Assembly: GCA_910587545.1 (NCBI GenBank)
Contig: CAJUMI010000057.1
Coordinates: 1-15,669, forward strand
Length of the DNA stretch: 15,669 nt
Direction of reading: 5' to 3'
Source of the DNA: an uncultured Muribaculaceae bacterium
Lineage (GTDB): Bacteria; Bacteroidota; Bacteroidia; Bacteroidales; Muribaculaceae
Part shown: one piece after another, positions 1-6,580 of the stretch
Position numbering within the stretch: position 1 is the first letter of the stretch
Layout of the letters: the number at the start of each line of letters is the position of its first letter
Program-made: the position numbers and the translations under genes
The notes under the pieces: generated by a model
Seen by the model: only the letters and a program-made list of their open reading frames with translations
Told to the model about the DNA's origin: nothing
The model's database searches: none

Positions 1-342
1 GAAACAAGGTCATGGTTTGGTTTAGGTCGGGTAGTATATACCCGAGTTAAACCAATCCTATATATAGGCCACCGAAAAGAAAAATTGCCAATGCGAGAAA
101 AGGGCTAGCGAAAAGAAAAACGCTGCCGAGCCTTGTTGTGATGGCTTGGGCTGACTATGCTGAAATCAGTCGATAAGATGAAGTCGAGCGAGAGAAAGAC
201 GATGCCACTGCCATAGGGTGTATTAAAGAACGTTAATAAACTCAAATTCGGTTTATTCAGTTGGATTTGCTGCGGTTCAGCGGGGTTGAATCGCTGACTT
301 TTTCGCGGCTCGCTGACATTTTGCTGACAATTTCTGAATGTA
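1..342. other. Gene-free stretch with one hairpin and short repeats
   Basis: I see no convincing coding region here. An imperfect hairpin lies at 19-53: GGTTTA (19-24) pairs with TAAACC (48-53), and inside it CGGGTA (28-33) pairs with TACCCG (39-44) around a five-base loop. It has no T-run on either side, so it is not a canonical terminator. The 12-mer CGAAAAGAAAAA occurs at 73-84 and again at 109-120. TCGCTGAC occurs at 291-298 and 310-317, with a one-base variant TTGCTGAC at 321-328. The stretch lies downstream of the tRNA terminator and may be the end of a transcription unit outside the window or an unrecognised structured RNA. Confidence 0.4.
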
Positions 343-381
343 AAAATCGCAAGTAATTGATTTTTAATTACTTGCGATTTT
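343..381 (-). terminator. Intrinsic terminator of tRNA-Leu
   Basis: Two perfectly complementary 16-base arms (343-358 and 366-381) enclose a 7-base loop. Read on the minus strand, the hairpin starts 7 bases after the tRNA discriminator base (389) and its distal arm runs into GATTTTTAC, so it ends in Ts. The AAAA/TTTT arm ends also make it usable as a terminator from the other side, but the placement fits the tRNA. Confidence 0.85.
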
Positions 382-388
382 ATGGGGG

Positions 389-469
389 TGCCCAGAACAG
401 GACTCGAACCTGCACGCCTCGCAGCACTCGCACCTGAAACGAGCGCGTCTACCATTCCGCCACCTGGGC
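389..469 (-). tRNA. tRNA-Leu (anticodon CAG)
   Basis: On the minus strand the sequence folds as a class II tRNA. The acceptor stem GCCCAGG pairs with TCTGGGC (last pair G-U), with discriminator A at 389. The D-arm resembles that of bacterial tRNA-Leu (GCGGAATGGTAGACGC). The anticodon stem CTCGT/GCGAG carries the loop TTCAGGT, giving anticodon CAG, which reads the leucine codon CUG. A 13-base variable arm follows, then the T-stem GCAGG/CCTGT with loop TTCGAGT. The bases after the discriminator are CCC, so the 3' CCA is not encoded and must be added enzymatically. The gene has its own -7 box upstream and a terminator right behind it, so it appears to be transcribed alone. Confidence 0.97.
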
Positions 470-491
470 CACTAATTTCTTGTTTGCGGTG

Positions 492-499
492 CAAAGATA
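492..499 (-). promoter_or_regulatory. -7 box of the tRNA-Leu promoter
   Basis: The minus strand reads TATCTTTG (499 to 492), an exact match to the Bacteroidota -7 consensus TAnnTTTG, followed by C. Transcription would start near 485-488, some 15-20 bases before the tRNA 5' end. No TTTG is found at the expected -33 distance, so only half of the promoter is supported. Confidence 0.6.
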
Positions 500-522
500 G
501 CGGTTTTTTGTGAATATAGACC

Positions 523-550
523 TATGTTTGTACGTTTTTTCTTATTTTTG
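523..550 (+). promoter_or_regulatory. Candidate -7 boxes for rpiB
   Basis: Two exact TAnnTTTG matches lie upstream of rpiB: TATGTTTG at 523-530 and TATTTTTG at 543-550. Neither has a TTTG at the usual 19-21 base distance (the nearest, at 507-510, is only 12 bases from the first). The surrounding sequence is T-rich, so one of them may be a chance match. A start near 535 or 555 would give a leader of about 40-60 bases. Confidence 0.35.
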
Positions 551-593
551 TGCAAAATTTTCTTTTTCACATAAATATATAAGATCTTCCAAC

Positions 594-1043
594 ATGTCAA
601 TTCTTATTGGTGACAAGCCTGTCGGCCTATGCAGCGATCATGCCGGCTATGAACTGAAATTGCTTATCGAAGGCTATCTCGAAGCCAACGGTATCACATT
701 TATAGACTTCGGGACCCACAGCACCGAAAGCTGTGATTACCCCGATTTCGCCCATCCGTGTGCCTCAGCCGTAGAGAGCGGCGAGATCTATCCGGCTATC
801 GCAATATGCGGAACGGGCAACGGCATAGCCATGACGCTCAACAAGCATCAGGGCATCAGAGCCGCGTTGTGCTGGGACGTCGAGCTGGCCCGTCTGGCCC
901 GTGCCCACAACGATGCCAACGTTCTTGTCCTGCCGGGTCGATTCGTGGAGCCCGACCTCGCAGCCAGAATAGTGGAGACGTTTTTCAATACCCCGTTTGA
1001 GGGCGGACGCCATCAGAGACGCATCGACAAGATACCCGTATAA
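594..1043 (+). CDS. rpiB: Ribose-5-phosphate isomerase B (RpiB/LacAB family)
   Basis: This enzyme interconverts ribose 5-phosphate and ribulose 5-phosphate in the cytoplasmic non-oxidative pentose phosphate pathway; some relatives act on allose or galactose phosphates. The 149 residues match the family's usual length. Family landmarks are in order: SDHAG (14-18), DYP (48-50), the catalytic-cysteine loop CGTGNG with Cys72, KHQGIRA (84-90), HNDANV with His105, corresponding to the catalytic His99 of E. coli RpiB, and EGGRHQRR near the end. I chose the ATG at 594 because the protein begins there just before the first strand; the frame stays open upstream to 510, but the extra residues show no family similarity and overlap the T-rich promoter area. 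The gene stands alone, 144 bases before the next, and is divergent to the tRNA. Confidence 0.95.
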   Translation: MSILIGDKPVGLCSDHAGYELKLLIEGYLEANGITFIDFGTHSTESCDYPDFAHPCASAVESGEIYPAIAICGTGNGIAMTLNKHQGIRAALCWDVELARLARAHNDANVLVLPGRFVEPDLAARIVETFFNTPFEGGRHQRRIDKIPV

Positions 1044-1102
1044 TCGACATCAGTGTTTACATCCCTTTCGGCAGCGTAGATTCAACTATTTCGGCACTTC
1101 GT

Positions 1103-1133
1103 TTTGAATGATGCCAAAAAAACGTTATCTTTG
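1103..1133 (+). promoter_or_regulatory. Bacteroidota-type promoter of the PpiD-like gene
   Basis: TTTG at 1103-1106, a 19-base spacer and TATCTTTG at 1126-1133 followed by TGCG match the -33/-7 consensus of the Bacteroidota primary sigma factor very closely. A start near 1138 would leave a leader of about 50 bases before the ATG at 1188. This is the clearest promoter in the window and separates this gene from rpiB. Confidence 0.85.
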
Positions 1134-1187
1134 TGCGATTATTAAGAACCAGTCAAAGAATATAAACCAAACACTTTATAACTATCA

Positions 1188-3281
1188 ATGGCAACCTTAG
1201 AAAAAATCAGAAGCAAATCGGTGCTGCTCTTCGTGATCATCATCGTGGCTTTGCTTGCATTTATCCTTGGAGACTTCCTGACTTCGGGCCGCACATATTT
1301 CGGCTCGGGAACCGCCGTAGCTGAAGCTAAAGGCAAAAAAATAGACATAGCTCTCTATAATAACCAACTGGAGCGCGCCAAGGAACAATCAAACAACTAC
1401 AACAACGTCGACTACGACGAGCTCGCCCAGGACATGGTCCGCATGCTTATCGGCCAAGAACTGCTCAAACAGGAGTATGATGATCTCGGACTCAGCATCT
1501 CCGACCTCGAGATCTCCGAGGCCATGACCGGAGTCATGCCCCACCCCGCGGCCCAGCAGTTTATCTATACGATTTCCCAGAACCTCGGCTTTGACCGTAT
1601 CGACGGCAAAGCCGTGCTCGACGCCATCAAGAACCCCGCGAAATACAATCTTCCCGTCGAGGCTTCTAAGCAGCTCAGCGCAGCATGGGCTCAGACCGAG
1701 CAGGACGTAGAGCAGGCCATGCTTCAGCAGAAATTCTACGATCTCGTCCAGGGGCTGTTCACCGCCAACGAACTTGACGCGAAAAGCGTCTACAACGACA
1801 ATGCGTCGACCCGCCACATCGCTTATGCCACCAAGGGCTACAACACTCTGCCTGCCGACGACGTGAAAGTCGACGATGCCGACATCAAAGCCGCATGGCA
1901 GAAAGACAAGAACGCTTACCGCATCGATGAGGAAACACGCTATGTCGACTATGTATATGTAGTCATCGAGCCTTCTGCCGAAGACCGCCTCGCAGGCCAG
2001 CAGGCTGTAGAGAACGCTCTCGTGGCCCTCAACGCCGCCGAAGGTCTCGCGGCCGTCGACAACGACAACCGCTTCGTGGTGACACGCGAAAACCGCCCCG
2101 CATCACGCATCAGCGACAAAGCTCTCCGCGAGTTCATCACTGCAGCCGAGAACGGCAAGGCTGAGATCATCAGCAACTCACGCGACAACTACCAGATCGC
2201 AAAGCTCATGTCTTCGACCGAAGACGTCGACTCGATCAACGTATCGGTCCTCGGTCTCCGCAACCCGTCTGACGCCGACAGCATCGTCGCTGCTCTCAAC
2301 TCGGGTGCGAAATGGGCCGACTTTGTAGCCGGGGCTGACACTCAGGGTCAGGACAGCATATGGGTTTCTCTTGCCGGCAACAACGTCGACAACAACATCA
2401 AAGACGCATGGCTCACCGCAGCTATCGGCACCCCGACCGTCATCTCCGACACAATCCAGGGACAGCCCGTGGCCCAGATCTTCAAGGTCAACCGCCGCAT
2501 GACTCCCGTACCGGTATACGAGTACGCAGTCATCAACTACACGGTTGACCCCTCTAACGCCACCCTCGAGAAGCTCAACACAGATCTCCGCACATTCCTC
2601 TCCGCCAACTCCAACGGTGAAGACTTCAGCAAGAACGCTGCCGAGGCCGGATATTCGATCCTCTCCGCAAGCGTGAGCGCATCCCAGCCCCATATCGCCA
2701 ACGTCAGCGACAGCCGTCCCGCCGTCAAATGGGTGATGGACGCTGACAAGGGTCAGGTTTCGCCTGTGATCGGCGACAACAAGCAGACCTATCTCATGGC
2801 TATCGCCGTCAAGGACATCTACAAAGACTTCATTCCCTGGAATGCGCCCTCTGTCCGTGCGGCCCTCGAGCGTAAGGCCATCGCCAACAAAGCAGGCGAG
2901 AAACTCATCGCAGAGTTCGGCGGCAAGGCCAGCGATCTCGCCGGATATGCCAGCCTCTTCGGTGGCGAGGTCAGCGAAGGTGACGTGATCTTCGTTTCGC
3001 CCAGAGTCGCCACAATCGGCATCGGCGAAAGCGAGATCCAGGGTGCCATCGCAGGCGCTCCTGAAGGCAAGGTCGTAGGTCCCGTAGCCGGCAACAACTC
3101 TATCGTAGTGTTTGAGGTCAAGTCAGTGTCTGACGAAAGCCGTCCTTACACTTTCGACGAGTATGCACAGCGCTTCAACCGCACATTGGGCCTCGGCATA
3201 GTCGATCCTCTGAAGATGCTTCTCGGCAGCGACAAGATCGACAACTATACGCTCAACTTTGTCAACGGCATCCAGGACTGA
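1188..3281 (+). CDS. SurA/PpiD-like membrane-anchored periplasmic folding factor
   Basis: Very likely the Bacteroidales counterpart of PpiD, a folding helper that is anchored in the inner membrane and works on proteins emerging into the periplasm. The start MATLEKIRSKSVLLF, a single membrane helix at about 12-32, and a long helical N-terminal region follow the layout of SurA_N-type proteins of about 700 residues in this order. The C-terminus (MLLGSDKIDNYTLNF) also resembles family ends I know. Residues of about 240-460 sit where a parvulin rotamase domain would be, but I do not see the usual ARHIL-type active-site start, so it may act as a chaperone rather than an isomerase. The gene has its own promoter and is followed by a hairpin at 3301-3340. 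Codon use is strongly biased to C/G at third positions, as expected for a well-expressed housekeeping gene. Confidence 0.85.
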   Translation: MATLEKIRSKSVLLFVIIIVALLAFILGDFLTSGRTYFGSGTAVAEAKGKKIDIALYNNQLERAKEQSNNYNNVDYDELAQDMVRMLIGQELLKQEYDDLGLSISDLEISEAMTGVMPHPAAQQFIYTISQNLGFDRIDGKAVLDAIKNPAKYNLPVEASKQLSAAWAQTEQDVEQAMLQQKFYDLVQGLFTANELDAKSVYNDNASTRHIAYATKGYNTLPADDVKVDDADIKAAWQKDKNAYRIDEETRYVDYVYVVIEPSAEDRLAGQQAVENALVALNAAEGLAAVDNDNRFVVTRENRPASRISDKALREFITAAENGKAEIISNSRDNYQIAKLMSSTEDVDSINVSVLGLRNPSDADSIVAALNSGAKWADFVAGADTQGQDSIWVSLAGNNVDNNIKDAWLTAAIGTPTVISDTIQGQPVAQIFKVNRRMTPVPVYEYAVINYTVDPSNATLEKLNTDLRTFLSANSNGEDFSKNAAEAGYSILSASVSASQPHIANVSDSRPAVKWVMDADKGQVSPVIGDNKQTYLMAIAVKDIYKDFIPWNAPSVRAALERKAIANKAGEKLIAEFGGKASDLAGYASLFGGEVSEGDVIFVSPRVATIGIGESEIQGAIAGAPEGKVVGPVAGNNSIVVFEVKSVSDESRPYTFDEYAQRFNRTLGLGIVDPLKMLLGSDKIDNYTLNFVNGIQD

Positions 3282-3300
3282 TTGACACTCTGACGACATA

Positions 3301-3340
3301 TTCGGCGCCGGAGACAGATCCAATCTGCTCCGGCGCCGAA
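3301..3340. repeat. Large GC-rich hairpin between two genes
   Basis: Arms TTCGGCGCCGGAG (3301-3313) and CTCCGGCGCCGAA (3328-3340) are perfectly complementary over 13 bases. After a one-base bulge, CAGAT (3315-3319) pairs with ATCTG (3323-3327), leaving a 3-base loop. There is no T-run, so it is not a classic terminator, although it lies 20 bases after a stop codon and could act as a transcript end or stabiliser. Each arm contains the self-complementary octamer CGGCGCCG. Directly after it comes a perfect 12-base palindrome, CTCATTAATGAG (3341-3352), 20 bases before the next start codon. Confidence 0.75.
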
Positions 3341-3372
3341 CTCATTAATGAGACATAAACAACAACTCCGCT

Positions 3373-4074
3373 ATGCCTAAACTTTATCTGTTTCCCGTGC
3401 CGATGGGCGACACCCCTGCCGCCGATGTACTGCCCGCGCGCAACATCGATCTGATACGAGGTGTCAGCTACTTCGTCGTCGAGAATCTGAGATCAGCACG
3501 GCGATTTCTCAAATCCTGCGACAGATCCATCGACATAGACTCGCTCCACTTCACCGAACTCAACGAACATACCCCCGCCGAAGACGTCACAGCCATGATC
3601 GAGCCTATGCGGCGGGGCCACGACATCGGAGTCATCAGCGAGGCCGGCTGTCCCGCAGTCGCCGACCCCGGAGCCGACATAGTGGCCGTAGCACAGCGCC
3701 ACGGCTTCGAGGTCGTACCCCTCGTCGGCCCGTCGAGCATTATAATGTCGCTGATGGGATCGGGGTTCAACGGCCAGTCGTTCGCATTCTGCGGCTACCT
3801 GCCGATCGACGAAGGCAAGCGCACCGCCACGCTCAAAGAGATGGAACGACGCATCCGCCGCGAACGTCAGACCCAGATATTCATCGAGACCCCTTACAGA
3901 AACCACCGCCTCATCGAAGATCTCTGCCGCCGCCTGCCGGCAGACCTGCTGCTGTGTGTCGCATCCGACATCAGCGGGCCACGGCAGTCGATAGTTACCC
4001 GCTCGCTACGCGATTGGAAAAAATCCGCCTACAATTACGAGAAAATTCCGACGATATTTCTCCTCTACAGTTGA
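3373..4074 (+). CDS. RsmI-like SAM-dependent methyltransferase (tetrapyrrole methylase fold)
   Basis: A 233-residue member of the tetrapyrrole-methylase superfamily, closest in motif order to RsmI, which 2'-O-methylates C1402 of 16S rRNA. The start KLYLFPVPMGDTP corresponds to the LYLVATPIGN start of RsmI. EAGCPAVADPG (90-100) is the counterpart of the DAGTPLISDPG loop, and VPLVGPSS (115-122), FCGYLP (139-144) and ETPYRN (172-177) follow in the expected order. It is shorter than canonical RsmI (about 280 residues), which carries an extra C-terminal region; short paralogues of this kind are common in Bacteroidales and their substrate is not settled. A function in rRNA methylation is therefore inferred. 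The stop lies 3 bases before the next ATG, so the two genes are probably co-transcribed and translationally coupled. Confidence 0.85.
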   Translation: MPKLYLFPVPMGDTPAADVLPARNIDLIRGVSYFVVENLRSARRFLKSCDRSIDIDSLHFTELNEHTPAEDVTAMIEPMRRGHDIGVISEAGCPAVADPGADIVAVAQRHGFEVVPLVGPSSIIMSLMGSGFNGQSFAFCGYLPIDEGKRTATLKEMERRIRRERQTQIFIETPYRNHRLIEDLCRRLPADLLLCVASDISGPRQSIVTRSLRDWKKSAYNYEKIPTIFLLYS

Positions 4075-4077
4075 TCC

Positions 4078-5097
4078 ATGCCCGACTTCAAACGCTCACA
4101 CCGTCTTTCACGTCAGTTGGACGATCTTCCCGGATTGTTCGACTACGTTGACATCAGCCGCAATGACATCGCCGGAGACATAATCGTGCGACACACAGAG
4201 AAGACCCTGGATGCCGATCCCGATCTGCCCGAAATCTCCGAGAGCCAGCTGACTCCACGTAGCGCCCTGCGTTTCATCTCTTTCGGCAGCGGCAGCAGCG
4301 GCAACTGCTCCTATATCGGCACCGACAGAGGAGGCCTGCTCATCGATGCCGGCGTCGAAGGCCGGTATGTCACCGAGCAACTTCTCCACAACGGCATTGA
4401 CAGCGACTCGATCAGCGGTATATTGCTGACTCACGATCACAGCGACCATGTCAAATATGCCTATTCGCTGCTGCGGTACAACCGCCACATGCGTCTGTTC
4501 TGTACACCCAAGACTCTCAACGGGCTGCTGAGGCGCCACAGCATATCGCGACGTATAAAAGACTACCACGCCCCGATCTACAAGGAATTTCCGTTCGATA
4601 TCGCAGGCATGACCGTGACGGCCTTCGAGGTCTCACATGACGGCACTGACAACGTCGGTTTCGCACTTGACTACGACGGTCTGCGGATGGTGGTCGCCAC
4701 AGACACAGGCCATGTCACCGAGCGCGCCGATTTTTACATGCGCGACGCCGACGCCCTGATGATCGAGGCCAACTACGACGCCGAGATGCTGCGCCACGGC
4801 CCCTACCCCGAACATCTCAAAGCTCGAATCGCCTCGTCAAGCGGCCACCTCGACAACGCCGACACCGCAGCATATCTGGCCCGAATAGCCTCTCCACGGC
4901 TCAGGCACATTTTTCTCTGCCACCTCAGTCATGACAACAACTGCCCCGAGATTGCCCTCTCCACAGTCCGCTCGGCAGTAGAACGCACCGGCATAAAAAT
5001 CACCGACAATCCGCTCGTCGAAGGCATGCATCTGAGCGCGCTGCCGCGCTTCGCCGCATCTCGACTGTTCGTCATCGCAAAACCGCGACAGCAATAA
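4078..5097 (+). CDS. Metallo-beta-lactamase-fold hydrolase, YycJ/WalJ type, with N-terminal extension
   Basis: A metal-dependent hydrolase resembling YycJ/WalJ, a cytoplasmic exonuclease-like protein. The conserved core begins at about residue 64 with LRFISFGSGSSGNC. The di-metal site is complete: THDHSDH (His119, His121, Asp123, His124), SHDG (His187), DTG (Asp209), GHLDN (His257) and CHLSHDN (His285). Family members usually start right at the LRF..GSGSSGN strand, so the first roughly 63 residues are extra and I recognise no domain in them. I kept the ATG at 4078 because it follows the methyltransferase stop after 3 bases; the only other plausible start I noticed is a GTG at 4186. The substrate in this lineage is unknown; nucleic acid is the best guess from the family. 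Confidence 0.88.
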   Translation: MPDFKRSHRLSRQLDDLPGLFDYVDISRNDIAGDIIVRHTEKTLDADPDLPEISESQLTPRSALRFISFGSGSSGNCSYIGTDRGGLLIDAGVEGRYVTEQLLHNGIDSDSISGILLTHDHSDHVKYAYSLLRYNRHMRLFCTPKTLNGLLRRHSISRRIKDYHAPIYKEFPFDIAGMTVTAFEVSHDGTDNVGFALDYDGLRMVVATDTGHVTERADFYMRDADALMIEANYDAEMLRHGPYPEHLKARIASSSGHLDNADTAAYLARIASPRLRHIFLCHLSHDNNCPEIALSTVRSAVERTGIKITDNPLVEGMHLSALPRFAASRLFVIAKPRQQ

Positions 5098-5131
5098 TCA
5101 TGCACCAAACAACTAAAGTCCTGAAACCCTT

Positions 5132-6400
5132 ATGAAAAAACTTTTGCTCGCCTTTTCGACCGCTTTGATCTCCTGCAATCTGAGTTCAGCCGCAGACTTC
5201 GTATTTAAGCCCGCCTTGCCCTTCGGCACATGGTGGACAGCTCCCGCCCGACCGACTCTCGACATCACCGCTGTCAACAACGGCCCGTCGCCCGCTACAT
5301 GCGAGGTGACTCTGACCATCAACACCGACTTCGGCGATTTCCTCTACAGATTCGACCAGTCGTCGACTGTCGCGGCCGGCGACAGCTGCACGATGTCGTT
5401 CGGGTTCGACCTCGAACCGGGCTTTTACAACTGCATATTCTCGAGCGGCGACAGGGTCATCGCGCAGCACAACATCGGATTCGAGCCCGAGCGCATCTAC
5501 TCACCGGCCGACTTCCGCCCCGATTTTGCGGAATTCTGGCAGCGCGCCCGCGCCGATCTTGATTCGATCAGCCCCGAGTTCGACATGATCCGCTTCCCAG
5601 AACAGGACACCGATAAAAGCAAGGCCTACAAAGTCACCATGCGCTCCGTAGGCAGAGAAAGTCTGACAGGCTTCCTCATGCTCCCCAAGAAAAAAGGCAG
5701 ATACCCGGCCATAATCAATTACATGGGCTACGGCAGCGGCCCCGCCTACTGCGACTTCCTGCCCTCTTACGACGGCGAATTCATCTATTTCCAGCAGAAT
5801 ATCCGCGGCCAGGGACTCAACAAAGAGACCAACACCCACGGCGAATGGATGGTCGAAAATCTTGAGGACATCGAGAACTACTACTACCGCAACGCCTTCA
5901 TGGACGCGGTCAGAGGTGTCGATTTCGTCTTCACGCTTCCACAGTTTGACGGCGTCAACATCTTCGCTGAAGGCGGCAGTCAGGGCGGCGCACTGACCCT
6001 TGCGGCCACAGCCCTGGACAAACGCATTGTCGCAGCCGCTCCTTTCGTCCCCTTCCTCAGTGACTACCCTGACTATTTCAGATTGTCAGAATGGATCGGG
6101 AGCACACTACGCAATGCCGCCAAAGAAAAGGGCATGACCGACATGCAACTGATGCGCAACATGTCATATTTCGATATCAAAAACCTTGCAACACTGATCG
6201 ACGTTCCCGTGCTGATGGCCGTCGGACTGCAGGACACAACATGTCCGCCCCACACCAATTTTGCGGGCTACAACCTGATTTCCTCGCCAAAGCAGTTCAT
6301 CATCTATCCTGACAAAGGCCACGGCGTCAGCCGCCCCCACTGGGACAATGCCCATATCGCGTTCTTCCGCAAATACATGAAGCCGGCAACAAAAAAATAG
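5132..6400 (+). CDS. Secreted CE7-type acetylxylan esterase
   Basis: An alpha/beta-hydrolase of carbohydrate esterase family 7, which removes acetyl groups from xylan or short xylo-oligosaccharides. It begins with an export signal (MKKLLLAFSTALISC). Cleavage after SSA at about 21 is possible, but LISC also fits a lipobox with Cys15, so it may be a lipoprotein. Residues of about 22-120 form an extra beta-rich N-terminal domain, as in other Bacteroidales members. The catalytic part shows the family signatures: RGQG, GGSQGG with nucleophile Ser283, GLQDTTCPP with Asp368, and KGHGV with His397. At 422 residues it is longer than the roughly 320-residue single-domain enzymes because of that N-terminal domain. 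No SusC/SusD genes or glycoside hydrolases are nearby, so it is not in a visible polysaccharide locus and its natural substrate is uncertain. Confidence 0.9.
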   Translation: MKKLLLAFSTALISCNLSSAADFVFKPALPFGTWWTAPARPTLDITAVNNGPSPATCEVTLTINTDFGDFLYRFDQSSTVAAGDSCTMSFGFDLEPGFYNCIFSSGDRVIAQHNIGFEPERIYSPADFRPDFAEFWQRARADLDSISPEFDMIRFPEQDTDKSKAYKVTMRSVGRESLTGFLMLPKKKGRYPAIINYMGYGSGPAYCDFLPSYDGEFIYFQQNIRGQGLNKETNTHGEWMVENLEDIENYYYRNAFMDAVRGVDFVFTLPQFDGVNIFAEGGSQGGALTLAATALDKRIVAAAPFVPFLSDYPDYFRLSEWIGSTLRNAAKEKGMTDMQLMRNMSYFDIKNLATLIDVPVLMAVGLQDTTCPPHTNFAGYNLISSPKQFIIYPDKGHGVSRPHWDNAHIAFFRKYMKPATKK

Positions 6401-6427
6401 GTCGCGGCAATTTGCGGCCGACCCTAA

Positions 6428-6478
6428 ATTTACAAGCCGGAGACAGACTCTAAGTTACTACGTCGCCGGCTTGTAAAT
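6428..6478. repeat. Second large intergenic hairpin
   Basis: ATTTACAAGCCGG (6428-6440) is perfectly complementary to CCGGCTTGTAAAT (6466-6478), with a 25-base region between. It lies 27 bases after the esterase stop. It is flanked on the right by A-rich sequence and has no T-run on the plus strand, so it is not a standard terminator, though it probably ends or protects the esterase transcript. The 12-mer GCCGGAGACAGA (6436-6447) at the arm-loop border also occurs in the hairpin after the PpiD-like gene (3307-3318). A smaller imperfect hairpin (GGTCG at about 6400 with CGACC at about 6420) precedes it. Confidence 0.65.
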
Positions 6479-6580
6479 AAAAAAACATATCTCGAATGAA
6501 AAAAATGCCGGAGTGATGCAAGATTTCATTATTTTACCGATTTTACGGATAGAATATCAATCACAAAAAACTCTCAAAAA

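Noticed and set aside
107..110. Direct copies of the tRNA 3' end as an integration scar in the gene-free left stretch
   Set aside because: Only short chance matches were seen; no repeat of the tRNA 3' end and no integrase gene in the window.
107..113. NYPYN in RsmA as a mutated catalytic loop
   Set aside because: Positions 107-111 of RsmA; aromatic variants of NLPYN are familiar in this phylum and keep the catalytic Asn and Pro-Tyr, so not unusual (the coordinates given here are residue numbers).
105..494. A 129-codon minus-strand open frame
   Set aside because: It runs straight through the tRNA-Leu and its terminator, and the translation has no protein-like pattern.
510..593. A longer N-terminus for RpiB
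   Set aside because: The extra residues come from T-rich promoter sequence, and family members begin just before the first strand, which fits the ATG at 594.
2178..2693. A long antisense open frame inside the PpiD-like gene (and similar ones at 1389-1817 and 3493-3906)
   Set aside because: These mirror the strong codon bias of the plus-strand genes; the translations lack domains and the sense genes are clear.
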